Assembly (NCBI GenBank): GCA_024742305.1
Contig: JANSYQ010000004.1
Location: 62,001-126,000, forward strand
Reading direction: 5' to 3'
Length of the DNA: 64,000 bases
From: a bacterium
GTDB taxonomy: Bacteria; Bacteroidota; Bacteroidia; Flavobacteriales_D; Crocinitomicaceae
A program made the position numbers and the translations under genes. The first letter of the stretch is position 1; each line of letters starts with the position of its first letter. Shown piece by piece: positions 17,731-28,224 of the stretch. Under the pieces are notes generated by a model. That model was not told the origin of the DNA, did not search any database, and was given only the letters and a program-made list of their open reading frames with translations.

Positions 17731-18375
17731 ATGCGCTTACTACTCATTACACTGCTAATCATGCCCTTGTCTAGCAATTGTCAAGAGACGCGAACTTCAC
17801 TCGGTTTCAATTTATTCGGAGGATATTCCGGAGTGCGATTCCTCAACAACGTTAATTTAGATTCCGCCCAACAATTCGATCGTGGAATTGAAGTGGTTCG
17901 TTTAAACGGCTTCTTTGAATATGCGCTATCCGAGCGACGAAAAGCGCACATTACTTGGGGTTTTGGCTTTGATCAATCCGGATACAAGAGTCTAGTTCCA
18001 TTACAAGACATTCAAGAAATTGCCTATCGCCAATACTATTTATACCTGCCCGTTTCATTCAAATTTAAGTGGACCGATCATTTCTACACTTCCGTCGGAG
18101 TGGCCGGCGGGGCACTCATTGAAAGTCGTCAGATTTCCGTTACCAACTCAGGAAAGTTAAGAGAGAACCACACGTTCAATTACCGAGAGTTTCAACTTTC
18201 TTCCACTTTAAATCTTGGTTACGAAATTCCATTGAAAAAGAATCGGGTGTTCTTTTTGGAAGCGGCAGGAAATTACAATTGGCTGGGGAAAATAACAGAC
18301 GAGGCGGCAGAGTCACATACGCAAAGATCCGCTTGGCAAGCCGGATTAGGAATTGGAATTATGAAGCGATTCTAA
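17731..18375 (+). CDS. Outer-membrane beta-barrel-like protein, function unknown
   Basis: A 214-residue exported protein. The signal peptide (MRLLLITLLIMPLSSNC) contains a Cys near residue 17, so lipoprotein processing is possible. The mature part has the alternating pattern and Gly/Tyr-rich strands of an outer-membrane barrel, such as FNLFGGYSGVRFL, KFKWTDHFYTSVGVAGG and WQAGLGIGIMKRF. It ends 1 base before the convergent gene for the 1150-residue outer-membrane protein. No substrate can be named. Confidence 0.7.
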   Translation: MRLLLITLLIMPLSSNCQETRTSLGFNLFGGYSGVRFLNNVNLDSAQQFDRGIEVVRLNGFFEYALSERRKAHITWGFGFDQSGYKSLVPLQDIQEIAYRQYYLYLPVSFKFKWTDHFYTSVGVAGGALIESRQISVTNSGKLRENHTFNYREFQLSSTLNLGYEIPLKKNRVFFLEAAGNYNWLGKITDEAAESHTQRSAWQAGLGIGIMKRF

Positions 18376-18376
18376 C

Positions 18377-21300
18377 TTAAAAAAGTGCCCGAACTTCCAT
18401 GCCGCCGGAGTGAATGGTACGGTTGTCCTCCGATTTTCTTCCTTGATATTGAATGGATAACTGCAAGTTGCGCGAAATTGAGCGTTGGTACCCAATGTTC
18501 CAGGTAAAGTTCAACCCCGGCTTTAATCCCTCCAGCATTTCAAATCCTAAGGCAGAGTTTTGTTCGCCGTTGTAGCGAATGTTTACCGCACGAATGTTTC
18601 CTTGAAAACTTCCTTTTTCACGTTGGTTCAACTTAAAAGTAGAGCCCATCTCCATCACCGTGGACAATTCACCGCCCAACGCTTCCGCATTTCTTTTTTC
18701 AGATCCACGTGCTTCCAAAGAAACTCGGAAAATGGTGTTGGGTTGAAAAATTAGCTTGGGTTCTAATGTCACATATTCAATGTCGAAATTTCTCCCCGCT
18801 ACGTAATCAGCGCTAGTAGATCGTGTTCCCGTACCTGATACTACCTCCACAGTGAATTTTCGCTTGATGTTCCATCGCACCTTTACTTCGTGAAACTTGT
18901 TGGTTCTTGAATCAAATCCGCTGGCAAGTAGGGTTTTACTTCGTGTATCTTGAAAGGTGTAGTCGGCACCAAAAATACTGTTGGTTCTGTTGAAGAAAAT
19001 GGTATTTCGGATGTTTGAATTGGTTGAAATGAGGTTCGTATCGCTGATCTCCGTGACAAATGGATTAAAGGCGTTAAGCCCCTCGAAATAATTGGTTTTA
19101 CGTTGAATTCGGAATCGAGCTTGATCCGAGAATCGCGTGAGTAACTTCAGGAACCCTTTTTTCGTTGCCCAAATTCGCTGCGGGCGCAATTGAATGGATT
19201 GATTGAACTCATTCGAGAAAGTTTTTACGTATTCGTTACTTGGCGTGAAAACACGAATATAGCTCGCTTGATCTACGAATTGTGCCACTTCGAACTCATT
19301 CAAATCCTTCACACCATCTCCGTTGTAGTCGATCCACGTGTATACTCCCTGACCATCATTCACCTGAATGTATAAAAACTCCCGCTTCAGTTCAAGTCCT
19401 GACCCGGACTCGTAAAACGTATTCAATGAAACCGCATTTTTCCAAGCAGAAAGACGATATTCAATACGACCAAGCAAGGTGTTTTCCGGCGTGGCATTAA
19501 TCAAACTAGGATCTTGAACCTCTAACTGACGATAGCTGGTAACGATGTTCAATTGTTGATTCTCCCACTCCGTGAATTTAATTTCTCCACCAACAGAACG
19601 TGCTTTCGCCGCTTGCGTTAATCGAGTGCTGTCCGATTTACGATCAATACGTTCTCGATAGAACAAGCGGTAATCATTTTTGATGGAATCTCCATTTCCG
19701 ATGTAGAACTGGTAGTCAAAGAACTCATAGCTCTGCGTCTCCAAAATATCGCTTTGAAATTCGTTTCGCTCGTGATCGTCCTTGTAACCAATACGGAAGT
19801 ATTTGAACGATTTGGAAACATCAGCTCGGTGGCGAATGAATCGGTTGTCGCTGGTGGCGCTGCTCGAAAGGAAACTACCATCCCAGTTCGCTCGATAGCC
19901 ATTTTTGTTCCATTTTCCATCCGTTGCGGCGCGAATTCCCAAGTAGTCCGTTCCGATTAAAAACTGCTGTCCTTCTAGGTTGATGTTTCCGCCCGGTCCG
20001 ATAAAATTTGTACCAATCGAAGATGCTAATTGATTCCCTTCATAGCCTTGGTTTCGAGTGTTCCAATCTCTGTCAAATTCCACCGCCCGGTAGTTTTCAA
20101 TGGGAACAAAATTACGCTCTCGACCTTCCACTTCTACCTTGGTGCGCATTAACCAGCGAGGTACGGAGTCTCTGCTTAATGGTACATCTCCCACCAAACG
20201 CATAAACCCACCTACACTTTGATTATCATCCGCATCCAAATCAGAAAAAGTGTTGACGTCATTATTCGTATACGAAACCTCCGAGATCAATTTCAAATGT
20301 TTGTTGAAACGATATTCCACTCCTGAACTCACCATTTGTCGCTTTTTCGGGGTCACAATCAATCGAGAAGGTTGATGATCTCCTTGCGGCACGCCATTAA
20401 TGTCAGGAGCTACCCAACGATAAACGCGTCCCAGGGCGTTGAACCCTTCGAATACATAATTTCCTTCATTGGCTCCGACAAATTCAAACGTAGCTCGGTA
20501 AAGGGCAGAATCAGGATTGACCGAGGAAACCAAGACTGAATCATAAGTAATACCGTTGGAGAGACTGTCGATGATTTTGTACATGTTTTGATTCTCGAAA
20601 AAACCAATGGAGTCGATGCTGGAAATACGCGCCTCGCCGAGAGTGTCGCCAATGCTCGCCAAGTATTGTTTTTGTCCTAACGTTAATGTTTGTTGCAAGG
20701 ATTGATTTTTGGCATCTTGCTCCGAATAAGCGTTGAACCAAAAGTCGAGCTTTTTGCTGTGGTAGGTTTGCGATGTCTGAAAAAGCGAGCGGGCAAAGTT
20801 TTGATCGGAGTATTGAAACTCCACCACAATTCGTACATCCTTAGTAATCTGATTTCGCGCCGTGAACACTACTTCTGCAGTATTGTAATCCACCACATAA
20901 TCGTATTCCTGTCCGCGCTCCAACAAACGACCGTCAATGTAGACACGCTCTGTCCCTGCTAAAACAATAATAAAGGGCTCATTCTCGGCACCCACCAATC
21001 GGTACGGGCCTTGGTTTCCTTCAACTCCTTGAATTATTTGGCGCTGAAACTTACCTCTTGATAACGCACCGCTGAACTGCGATTGCCAAACGCCCACTGT
21101 ATCCTCCGACCACTGGTAATTGATCGTCAAACCTTGCGCGCGTTTCTTGTAGTTCATAAAGTATCCCTTTGGTTTATAGAGCCAAAAATCTCCGGCAATC
21201 ATCTTAAATCGATCGTTGTACACCTGAATAAAAACTTGATCGAATTCCTGTAACTGATTCGTATTTCCATCGGGTTGAATGGGCAAGTTATCATCGGAAA

Positions 21301-21829
21301 CCGAGGCCAAAAGCTTCAAGTTGGGTGCAATTTGACCGGAAAGTTCCAAGTTCAAGGTGGAGTTTACGCCCAAATCTTGGTTGTTACCGAAGGTCACTCC
21401 TCGCGAAATACTCCCCGACTTATTTAACGAGGAGCCGCCAAAAATATCGTTCTGAATGTCGGTAGTGGTAATGAGAAACTTGTCTTGGTCACCTCTGTTT
21501 CGATTGTAAATATTGGTAGTATCGTATATCTGCAAACGTTGCGATAAATCCATGGGAAACACACGGTATTCGGCAACAAGCGAGTCATCACAAGGATTCA
21601 ACAATTTGAATTCGGATCGCGCAGGGTAAAGCACGTACGCAGATCGCTCTAATTCCATGCCCCCACACTTCACTACGAAGGACGTAGGATCTATCGAAAG
21701 TGAATCAATTCTCATTAAGGTATCCGACACGGAAAGAGTTTGCACGCGAAAGCTCTGTTGTTGGGCCAAAGCGTTTTCACCAACAAGCAGCAGTAGAATT
21801 AATCCCAAGCTTCGAAACAGAAAGGACAT
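18377..21829 (-). CDS. Large conserved outer-membrane protein (putative beta-barrel), function unknown
   Basis: A 1150-residue protein starting with a signal peptide (MSFLFRSLGLILLLLVGENALAQ). Residues about 130-220 hold a strongly patterned stretch (KSGSISRGVTFGNNQ, then LELSGQIAPNLKLLASVSDDN) typical of a conserved Bacteroidota family. The second half is rich in alternating aromatic/polar strands and Asn/Arg, and the protein ends with VRALF, an aromatic terminus as in outer-membrane barrels. I use the ATG at 21829; a GTG two codons upstream (21835) is also possible. It is convergent with the preceding plus-strand gene. A near-consensus -7 sequence (TATTTTCG on the minus strand) lies just upstream. 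Function is unknown; a large translocon or surface pore is conceivable. Confidence 0.75.
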   Translation of the reverse strand: MSFLFRSLGLILLLLVGENALAQQQSFRVQTLSVSDTLMRIDSLSIDPTSFVVKCGGMELERSAYVLYPARSEFKLLNPCDDSLVAEYRVFPMDLSQRLQIYDTTNIYNRNRGDQDKFLITTTDIQNDIFGGSSLNKSGSISRGVTFGNNQDLGVNSTLNLELSGQIAPNLKLLASVSDDNLPIQPDGNTNQLQEFDQVFIQVYNDRFKMIAGDFWLYKPKGYFMNYKKRAQGLTINYQWSEDTVGVWQSQFSGALSRGKFQRQIIQGVEGNQGPYRLVGAENEPFIIVLAGTERVYIDGRLLERGQEYDYVVDYNTAEVVFTARNQITKDVRIVVEFQYSDQNFARSLFQTSQTYHSKKLDFWFNAYSEQDAKNQSLQQTLTLGQKQYLASIGDTLGEARISSIDSIGFFENQNMYKIIDSLSNGITYDSVLVSSVNPDSALYRATFEFVGANEGNYVFEGFNALGRVYRWVAPDINGVPQGDHQPSRLIVTPKKRQMVSSGVEYRFNKHLKLISEVSYTNNDVNTFSDLDADDNQSVGGFMRLVGDVPLSRDSVPRWLMRTKVEVEGRERNFVPIENYRAVEFDRDWNTRNQGYEGNQLASSIGTNFIGPGGNINLEGQQFLIGTDYLGIRAATDGKWNKNGYRANWDGSFLSSSATSDNRFIRHRADVSKSFKYFRIGYKDDHERNEFQSDILETQSYEFFDYQFYIGNGDSIKNDYRLFYRERIDRKSDSTRLTQAAKARSVGGEIKFTEWENQQLNIVTSYRQLEVQDPSLINATPENTLLGRIEYRLSAWKNAVSLNTFYESGSGLELKREFLYIQVNDGQGVYTWIDYNGDGVKDLNEFEVAQFVDQASYIRVFTPSNEYVKTFSNEFNQSIQLRPQRIWATKKGFLKLLTRFSDQARFRIQRKTNYFEGLNAFNPFVTEISDTNLISTNSNIRNTIFFNRTNSIFGADYTFQDTRSKTLLASGFDSRTNKFHEVKVRWNIKRKFTVEVVSGTGTRSTSADYVAGRNFDIEYVTLEPKLIFQPNTIFRVSLEARGSEKRNAEALGGELSTVMEMGSTFKLNQREKGSFQGNIRAVNIRYNGEQNSALGFEMLEGLKPGLNFTWNIGYQRSISRNLQLSIQYQGRKSEDNRTIHSGGMEVRALF

Positions 21830-22005
21830 CTTCACGAAAATACAACGTAATAAGCGGAATTATCGTGCTTTTTAGAGAATATAAATGATGAAAGGATTGA
21901 TCCTAATGTGCGAATCTTTGGAACAATTTCATTTTTTCTGAGAAACAAAAACCATAAAAAAGGTTCAATAGTGATGGTGGTTTTCAACCGTCGTAATTAG
22001 TTTGT

Positions 22006-22013
22006 TACTTTTG
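22006..22013 (+). promoter_or_regulatory. -7 box (TACTTTTG) of the lipoprotein gene
   Basis: A consensus TAnnTTTG box lies 37 bases before the ATG at 22051. No clear -33 TTG is present at the right distance. Confidence 0.45.
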
Positions 22014-22050
22014 CTCAAAGAAACATTATCCTTTCAAAAGCCCCCTGAAT

Positions 22051-22869
22051 ATGAAAATCAAAGCACTCCTAATCCTTGTTTCAGCAGCACTTTTGTGGAC
22101 GGCATGTTCTGAAGAAACCGCAGACAAGCACATCAAAAAGACAAAAAATGAATCAACTCCTGAGCTAACGGGAGCTGAGAATAAAACGGCCGGTGCTTAT
22201 GATGATTACATGGCAATTGTCGATGCGAGTGATTCATACTTTGTTGGGAGCACACTTTTTTACGCGAAGGATCCGCAAAAATCCGGAGAAATGTACCAGG
22301 TGTACTTGCTTTTGGACAGCGCATCCAATGTAGTTCGAATCGAAGAACAATACACCTTAGAGAAAGGGGGAAGTATGCTTCGAAATTTTCATTACTACAA
22401 AGAAGGAGATCGAATTGCCTCCAAGGAAATCTACAACGAAGGTGAAGGCGATAGCGAACTATTTTACGAACGCGTGACGTATTACGAGGATAATAAGCCC
22501 ATCATTTCTAAGAAGCGGTCGCACAAGTACGAGGAGTATTTAGAGAACGAAATGTTCCAAGTGATTACTCCAGTTAGCCTCCCGGTTGATAAAGCAGAAA
22601 GAGCAATTGCAAGACAAGGTGAATTCCAAACAAACTTTTTAGGTGTGACCCGAAACGCAGGCTTGCTTTACATTCGCGTGGGTGAGGGGACACCAAATGG
22701 ATTCAGCTCTTCACTTGTGGTGCAACAAGTAACGCCGTTAATTCAAGACATGATCAACAATCCGAAGAGCTACGAGGGCAAAAGAGTTAATGTAGACTTC
22801 CAAGAGATGCCTGATGGACAAGGGTTTACTTTCCAAGCACTTTTGGGGTTAGAGTTGGCCGGGAAATAG
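22051..22869 (+). CDS. Lipoprotein of unknown function
   Basis: A 272-residue protein with a lipoprotein signal: MKIKALLILVSAALLWTACSEE, with the lipobox TAC at about residue 19. A short Lys/Asn-rich linker follows, then a mixed alpha/beta domain of about 230 residues without a recognised motif. It should be anchored in a membrane facing the periplasm or the cell surface. The following receptor gene begins 116 bases later on the same strand, so co-expression is possible but not shown. Confidence 0.75.
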   Translation: MKIKALLILVSAALLWTACSEETADKHIKKTKNESTPELTGAENKTAGAYDDYMAIVDASDSYFVGSTLFYAKDPQKSGEMYQVYLLLDSASNVVRIEEQYTLEKGGSMLRNFHYYKEGDRIASKEIYNEGEGDSELFYERVTYYEDNKPIISKKRSHKYEEYLENEMFQVITPVSLPVDKAERAIARQGEFQTNFLGVTRNAGLLYIRVGEGTPNGFSSSLVVQQVTPLIQDMINNPKSYEGKRVNVDFQEMPDGQGFTFQALLGLELAGK

Positions 22870-22985
22870 TTCAACCATCAATACAGCCCATTTGTAGGGC
22901 GAATACCACCTTTAAACATTTTTAACGCGAGGTAGGAAAATGGATTCCGTACTATTGTCTTGCCAAACAATCTAGAAGACAAATT

Positions 22986-25772
22986 ATGAAGGTCAGATTA
23001 CTTTTCCTCCTACTCGGAATGTTTCTCGGAACATCTGCAATGGCCCAGGAGATGAGTGTGAAGGGAACAGTGTACGATACTACGGGTACGGTTCCAGTGA
23101 AAAATGCACTTGCCATGGCGGTGCGAGTGAGTGATTCCGTCTTGCTGGATTTTCAGCGTACGGATGAAATCGGACAGTTTGAAATCGCTGGTTTTGAGAT
23201 TGATACCTTCTCGCTGATTATTAGTCATCCGTCAGCAGACGATAAAACTTATTTTATTTTCGGGGCAGAAGACAATTTCGATATCACAATCCCCTCAATT
23301 GTAATGCCGCCGAAATCGCAAGAAATTGAGGAGGTCGTAATCTACGCATACAAAGATCCAATCTACTACAAAGGAGATACTTTGGTGTATGTAGCGGACT
23401 CCTTCAACGTGGATGAAAATGCCGTTGTAGAGGACTTATTGAAAAAATTGCCAGGTGTTACAGTCGATAAAGACGGTAAAATTACCACGCAAGGAGAAGA
23501 AATTGCGAAGGTCTTGGTGGATGGAGATGAGTTCTTCGGAGACGATCCAACCATCGCGACGAAAAACCTTGGTGCTACCGGAGTAGAAACCGTTGAAATC
23601 TATGAAAAAGAGAACGACGAAGGGATCGGTGGTGATGAAGAGAAAATAAAAGTTCTCGATTTAAAGCTGAAAGAAGATGCGAAAAAAGGTTATTTCGGAC
23701 GAATATCCGGTGCCTCAGACTTTGCATTAACGCCGATAAACGGAGAGGTTGGAACGAATCCTTTTTACGAAGGAGAGTTACTCTTCAATAAGTTCAGTGG
23801 CTCTCAGAAAATTTCTGTCTTCGCACTTGGTTCCAACACGCCGCGTTCCAACTTTGGATTTGGTGATGCGCGTAAATTTGGATTGGAAAATGAAAGTACC
23901 GGCGGAAACCGATGGAATCCGGGTGCTGAGAATAACACGAGCGGAATTCCACAGACCTTTAAGTCCGGAGTGTATTACACCGATAAGTTCGGAAAGAGAA
24001 AACAGCACAAAATCACAGCAAACTACTCATTCTACCGAGATGAATTGGATGCACGTTCTGCGCAAAGTTCTCTTTTCATTCTCCCTGATACTTCCTATAT
24101 CACTGATGATTCCACACGTGATTACACATTAAATACTTCGCACCGATTCAACCTGAACTACGAAGCGCAGCTGGATTCACTGACGTTCCTTCAAATCAAG
24201 CCGAACTTCTCTATTGACGCAAGAACTGCAGAGTCATCCAATATCTCTGACTTCTTTACCGCCAATGGGGTTCGTACCATCGGAACACAAGTATTCAACA
24301 ACTCCGAGTCTGAAGGATTGAACGGAGGAGGATTTGCTCGCTTGGTGCGTGAATTCAAGAAGCCAAAACGTGAATTGGAAGTGCGTTACGACATGTCCTA
24401 CACAGACAACCAAACAACCAGCTTTTTGGACTCTTACACGGAATACGCGTCGGGTTCGTTCCCTACTGATTCCTTGTCTCAGCAAAAGTTCAACAACAAC
24501 GCATCGACCAATCATTACGGGCAGGTGACCTATGTAGAACCCCTGGGTGCTAAGTTCCGTTTGCAGGGAGAGTACTTGTTTGAGTACGGAACCGGAAACC
24601 AAGACGTTGTTACTTTGGACAGAAATGCAGCTGGCGAATACGCTGACACTAACGATATCCTCACCAACTTGTTTGATAACAGTCGAGTTCAGCATCGAGC
24701 AGGCGCCAAGTTGATTTTCGAGCCGAAAAAGCATCGAATTGCAGCAGAAGTGCGCGTGCGAAACATTGATTGGCAAAACACGGATCGTGAGTCGGGAGCA
24801 ATTCTCACGCAAAACCAAACGAACATTTTACCAGCGTTTGAATACCGTTTCCGTCCTGCAATGAGCAAGCAGTTCCGATTCAATTATCGAACCAGTTCTC
24901 AGTTGCCTTCGGTTTCTCAGTTGCAGCCAATTCCGGATAACACCAACCCGAACCGTATCCAAGAAGGAAATCCTGAGTTGCGACCGAACTACGTACACTC
25001 GTTGAATGCTTCATTCAACCGTTGGCAAGCACTTACCGGGCGTTATGTTTGGTCAGGAGTGAACGTTATTTTAACACAAGATGCCTTCACGGACTTCACT
25101 ACCTATGATGATTTTGGTAGAGCTGTTTCCAAAACGGTAAACTTAGACACAGGTGTAAACATTGTCGCAACCTTGTACGGAGGAGCTGGATTGCCAATTT
25201 TGGATCGAAAAATTGAATTCCGACCGGGCTTGAACGGGTCCATGTTCCGAGGAGTGAGTTATATCGACTCATTGAAGAATACTACGGATAACTTGTCCAT
25301 TGTGCCAAGCCTCGGTATTACCTTCCGCTTTTTCAATGATTCTTTGGAGATTTACTCAAACAACAGTTACTCCTACAGTAACACCATAACGTCGTTCAAC
25401 GCGTCGACAACGCCATTTACAACTCAGATTAACGAATTGGGAATGAACTGGCGAATCAAAGGCGGTTGGAATATTAAATTGGACGGAACGTACACAAGAA
25501 ACGCCATTCCTGGTGATGCGGACGGATTCTTTAACACCGACTTTTTTGTCATGAATGCTGAGTTCAGCAAAAACTTCTTGAAGACACAAAACTTGAATGT
25601 GGCACTCCAAGGGAACGATATTTTCAACCAAAATGTAAATGCACGTCGAGAAGTAACCGGCAATGCCATTACGGATTATCGAACTACTATTATTTCGCGC
25701 TACTTCTTGCTCAAAGTAACGCTAAGATTCAACAACAGACGAGCGCCAGAAGAAGATTTTAAAATGTTCTAG
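22986..25772 (+). CDS. TonB-dependent receptor-like outer-membrane protein (CarboxypepD_reg plus barrel)
   Basis: A 928-residue exported protein: signal peptide (about 1-20, ending AMAQE), a CarboxypepD_reg-like beta-sandwich (about 24-110, SVKGTVYDTTGTVPVKNALA), a plug-like region (about 130-235, containing VEDLLKKLPGVTVDKDGKI and VLVDGDEFFGDDP) and a long barrel of the OMP_b-brl_3 kind to the C-terminus. There is no obvious TonB box. The GLPGLI gene follows after 2 bases, the usual partner of such receptors in Bacteroidota, so the two are almost certainly one operon. The transported or exported ligand is not evident. Confidence 0.88.
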   Translation: MKVRLLFLLLGMFLGTSAMAQEMSVKGTVYDTTGTVPVKNALAMAVRVSDSVLLDFQRTDEIGQFEIAGFEIDTFSLIISHPSADDKTYFIFGAEDNFDITIPSIVMPPKSQEIEEVVIYAYKDPIYYKGDTLVYVADSFNVDENAVVEDLLKKLPGVTVDKDGKITTQGEEIAKVLVDGDEFFGDDPTIATKNLGATGVETVEIYEKENDEGIGGDEEKIKVLDLKLKEDAKKGYFGRISGASDFALTPINGEVGTNPFYEGELLFNKFSGSQKISVFALGSNTPRSNFGFGDARKFGLENESTGGNRWNPGAENNTSGIPQTFKSGVYYTDKFGKRKQHKITANYSFYRDELDARSAQSSLFILPDTSYITDDSTRDYTLNTSHRFNLNYEAQLDSLTFLQIKPNFSIDARTAESSNISDFFTANGVRTIGTQVFNNSESEGLNGGGFARLVREFKKPKRELEVRYDMSYTDNQTTSFLDSYTEYASGSFPTDSLSQQKFNNNASTNHYGQVTYVEPLGAKFRLQGEYLFEYGTGNQDVVTLDRNAAGEYADTNDILTNLFDNSRVQHRAGAKLIFEPKKHRIAAEVRVRNIDWQNTDRESGAILTQNQTNILPAFEYRFRPAMSKQFRFNYRTSSQLPSVSQLQPIPDNTNPNRIQEGNPELRPNYVHSLNASFNRWQALTGRYVWSGVNVILTQDAFTDFTTYDDFGRAVSKTVNLDTGVNIVATLYGGAGLPILDRKIEFRPGLNGSMFRGVSYIDSLKNTTDNLSIVPSLGITFRFFNDSLEIYSNNSYSYSNTITSFNASTTPFTTQINELGMNWRIKGGWNIKLDGTYTRNAIPGDADGFFNTDFFVMNAEFSKNFLKTQNLNVALQGNDIFNQNVNARREVTGNAITDYRTTIISRYFLLKVTLRFNNRRAPEEDFKMF

Positions 25773-25774
25773 AT

Positions 25775-26497
25775 ATGAAATTATTTATCACTTGTATCAG
25801 TTTGGTTCTTGCCGCGAATCTTTTCGGGCAAGTAACGCAAGGTCGCGTTGTATTCGAGCGTCGTACCAACTTGAAAAAGGTATTCAAGAATGACAAGCGG
25901 GTGAGCGAAATGCTCAATGATAAGAACAAATACCGCAACGAAAAATTCGAACTGCACTTCAACGAGTCGGGTTCATCGTTTAAATACATCGAACCGGAGA
26001 CGGAAGATGATATGGGTTGGATGAAGTTCTTGACGCAGCACCATACGGTCTATCAAGATTTGGAAAATGATCAAATTACGGTGGTCATGGACTTCATGGG
26101 AAGCATCGCCAACATGCAAGATTCATCTACACAGCGTACATGGAAAATTACAGATCGTTCTCGTGAGTTTGATGGTTACAAAGGAATCCGTGCTATTTGG
26201 GAAATGAACGATTCTACAAATATTTACGCTTGGTTCTGTCCGGATATTGTTCCTGTTTCGGGACCGGAAGGGTTAAACGGTTTGCCGGGACTAATTCTAG
26301 GCCTAGCAACGGAAGATGGAAGTGTGATCTACATGGCGAAAGAGGTAGAGATCATGGAAGTTCCGAATGAATTGGTTGATGCTCCCGAAATTAAGGAGGA
26401 TATCTACAGCCGCGAGGAATTGATTCAATTGCTGATCAAGCAGATGGGACGTTGGAGAAAGCCGGAAGAGATTCGAGCTGGATTCATGTGGTACTAA
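25775..26497 (+). CDS. GLPGLI family secreted protein
   Basis: A 240-residue exported protein (signal peptide MKLFITCISLVLAANLFGQ). It carries the family hallmark as NGLPGLILGLATEDGS (about residues 168-183), preceded by the typical YAWFCPDIVPVSGPEGL. The family is restricted to Bacteroidota and almost always lies next to a TonB-like receptor; its biochemical role is unknown. The start codon is 2 bases after the receptor stop, which implies translational coupling. Confidence 0.92.
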   Translation: MKLFITCISLVLAANLFGQVTQGRVVFERRTNLKKVFKNDKRVSEMLNDKNKYRNEKFELHFNESGSSFKYIEPETEDDMGWMKFLTQHHTVYQDLENDQITVVMDFMGSIANMQDSSTQRTWKITDRSREFDGYKGIRAIWEMNDSTNIYAWFCPDIVPVSGPEGLNGLPGLILGLATEDGSVIYMAKEVEIMEVPNELVDAPEIKEDIYSREELIQLLIKQMGRWRKPEEIRAGFMWY

Positions 26498-26531
26498 ACC
26501 AAAGGACCTTTCATATCGAATAATAATTTCT

Positions 26532-27920
26532 ATGATCAAGAGTATTCTTGTAATTGTTTTGTTTACCGTTGGTATCGAAGGAATCTCCTTTGCTCAATCC
26601 GAATTGACGGCAAAGGAGGATGTTTTAAAAGATTTGGAGCTGTTACGTAGTTTACTCATTGAAGCACATATTGCTCCTTTCGCCTACACATCTGAAGAAG
26701 CGTTTGAAGAAAAATACGAAGAGGTCAGAGCGGGCATACAAGCAGATTCCCTTAACGATTTTGAAATAATTTCTAGATTTCAGAGATTGGCTTCCGTACT
26801 AAATAACGGGCATACCGAAATCGATTTCCCAGCGCGGAAGTATATTGAGGATTTGTATGCAGGAGCTAGAGTCTTTCCGTATGAATTGGCCTTCGAGCAA
26901 GGAAAAGCCCTCGTGAGGAAAGATTGGTCGAAAGGCAATGAATCAATGGTTGATTGGGAAGTGTTGAGCATTGATGGAAGAGTAATTCAGGAAATTCTTG
27001 AGGATATTTATCCGCAGATTTCCGCGGAGCGTACCTACTTCAAAAATGCAAAAATTGAATTCTATTCGTTTCCACGTTATTATTGGCAGGTTTTTGGACA
27101 GAAAAATCGTTTTGTAATTGAATTGAGAAATCAATCAGGGCAAACAAAAACAGTGGAAGTTGGAGCCATCCTGGGTATGGAAGAATTTGAGATGCAACGA
27201 GATGAAGTTCTCAAAGGAAGTATGGAAGTTAAGGTTTTAGGAAATGTTGGATATTTGAATCCGGGCGATTTATCTGGTGATTTAGTGATGTTTCAACAGT
27301 ATATCGACTCGGCATTTCTAGTATTCAAAGAGTCGAATGCTCAGAGTATTATCCTAGATCTTAGGAATAACCGGGGAGGAGATGATGTCTTCGGCGATTA
27401 CATCGTTTCTTACTTTGCCGACCGTCCTTTTAGGTGGAACAAAACTTTTGAGCTGAGAACAAGTGCTTTTCTTAAAGAAATAGTTCGGGCAAAATTCGAT
27501 ACTAGCACAGTATATAATCAACAAATTCTGAAGAACGCCAACGGAACCCGTTTCGCTTTCGATTTCGGGAGCTATGAACCACAACCGGAGGAGAAAAGGT
27601 TCGGCGGAGATGTCTACGTTTTGGTCAATCGACAGTCCTACTCTCAATCATCGGTAACTGCCGCTCAAATTCAAGATTACGGATTCGGAACTATCGTTGG
27701 AGAAGAAACTGGAGAATTTCCCTCATTGTATGCAGCTAAATTCACGTACGTCCTTCCAAGAACAAAAATCCCAGTGGGTTTATCCAAAGGACATATAGTT
27801 CGCGTAAATGGAAATACAGACAAAAAAGGAGTAATTCCGGACTGGACAATCCAAGATCATTTATTGGACGAAAAAGATGAAATTTTAGATACTTTGCTCC
27901 AAGAGCTTGGGACGCTGTAG
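26532..27920 (+). CDS. S41 family peptidase (tricorn/CTP-like)
   Basis: A 462-residue exported protein with a signal peptide (about 1-21, ending SFAQSE). The S41 core shows SIILDLRNNRGGDDVFGDY (about residues 274-292) and the nucleophile region NRQSYSQSSVTAAQIQ (about 363-378). The place where C-terminal processing peptidases have a catalytic Lys reads VGEETGEFPS, so this belongs to the branch lacking that Lys. It has no recognisable PDZ domain. It follows the GLPGLI gene after 34 bases and may belong to the same transcript. It converges with the next gene at its 3' end. Confidence 0.85.
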   Translation: MIKSILVIVLFTVGIEGISFAQSELTAKEDVLKDLELLRSLLIEAHIAPFAYTSEEAFEEKYEEVRAGIQADSLNDFEIISRFQRLASVLNNGHTEIDFPARKYIEDLYAGARVFPYELAFEQGKALVRKDWSKGNESMVDWEVLSIDGRVIQEILEDIYPQISAERTYFKNAKIEFYSFPRYYWQVFGQKNRFVIELRNQSGQTKTVEVGAILGMEEFEMQRDEVLKGSMEVKVLGNVGYLNPGDLSGDLVMFQQYIDSAFLVFKESNAQSIILDLRNNRGGDDVFGDYIVSYFADRPFRWNKTFELRTSAFLKEIVRAKFDTSTVYNQQILKNANGTRFAFDFGSYEPQPEEKRFGGDVYVLVNRQSYSQSSVTAAQIQDYGFGTIVGEETGEFPSLYAAKFTYVLPRTKIPVGLSKGHIVRVNGNTDKKGVIPDWTIQDHLLDEKDEILDTLLQELGTL

Positions 27921-27922
27921 CA

Positions 27923-28222
27923 TTAGAAAATCTCCGTTACTTCAATTTTTCCTTCAAACGTAAATTCATCTGGACAAGTAGGCTCTTCAATGAGACCGAA
28001 ACACTCCTCGAGATTATCGAAGGTTACTTTGATTTTAGTACCGGTAGCATACGAACTCAAAAGTTCTTCGTTGCAGACTTTGTAATCCTTCCCTGATCGA
28101 TCTCTTAGAAACGTTCCATGGCAATTTTTGACCACCTCCATGCGCACCCGCTCTTTGTTACAAGACTCCAACGTGGGAACGAGTAATGCTCCGAGAAATA
28201 AGATCAAAAAAAGCTTCTTCAT
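27923..28222 (-). CDS. Small Cys-containing lipoprotein
   Basis: A 99-residue protein with a lipoprotein signal, MKKLFLILFLGALLVPTLESCNK (lipobox ESC near residue 21). The mature part has four more Cys (NCHG, VCNE, ECFG, TCPDE), enough for two disulfides in the periplasm. No domain is recognised. It starts 2 bases after the stop of the Nfu gene, so it is the second gene of a minus-strand operon, and it ends 2 bases from the convergent S41 peptidase gene. Confidence 0.75.
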   Translation of the reverse strand: MKKLFLILFLGALLVPTLESCNKERVRMEVVKNCHGTFLRDRSGKDYKVCNEELLSSYATGTKIKVTFDNLEECFGLIEEPTCPDEFTFEGKIEVTEIF

Positions 28223-28224
28223 AA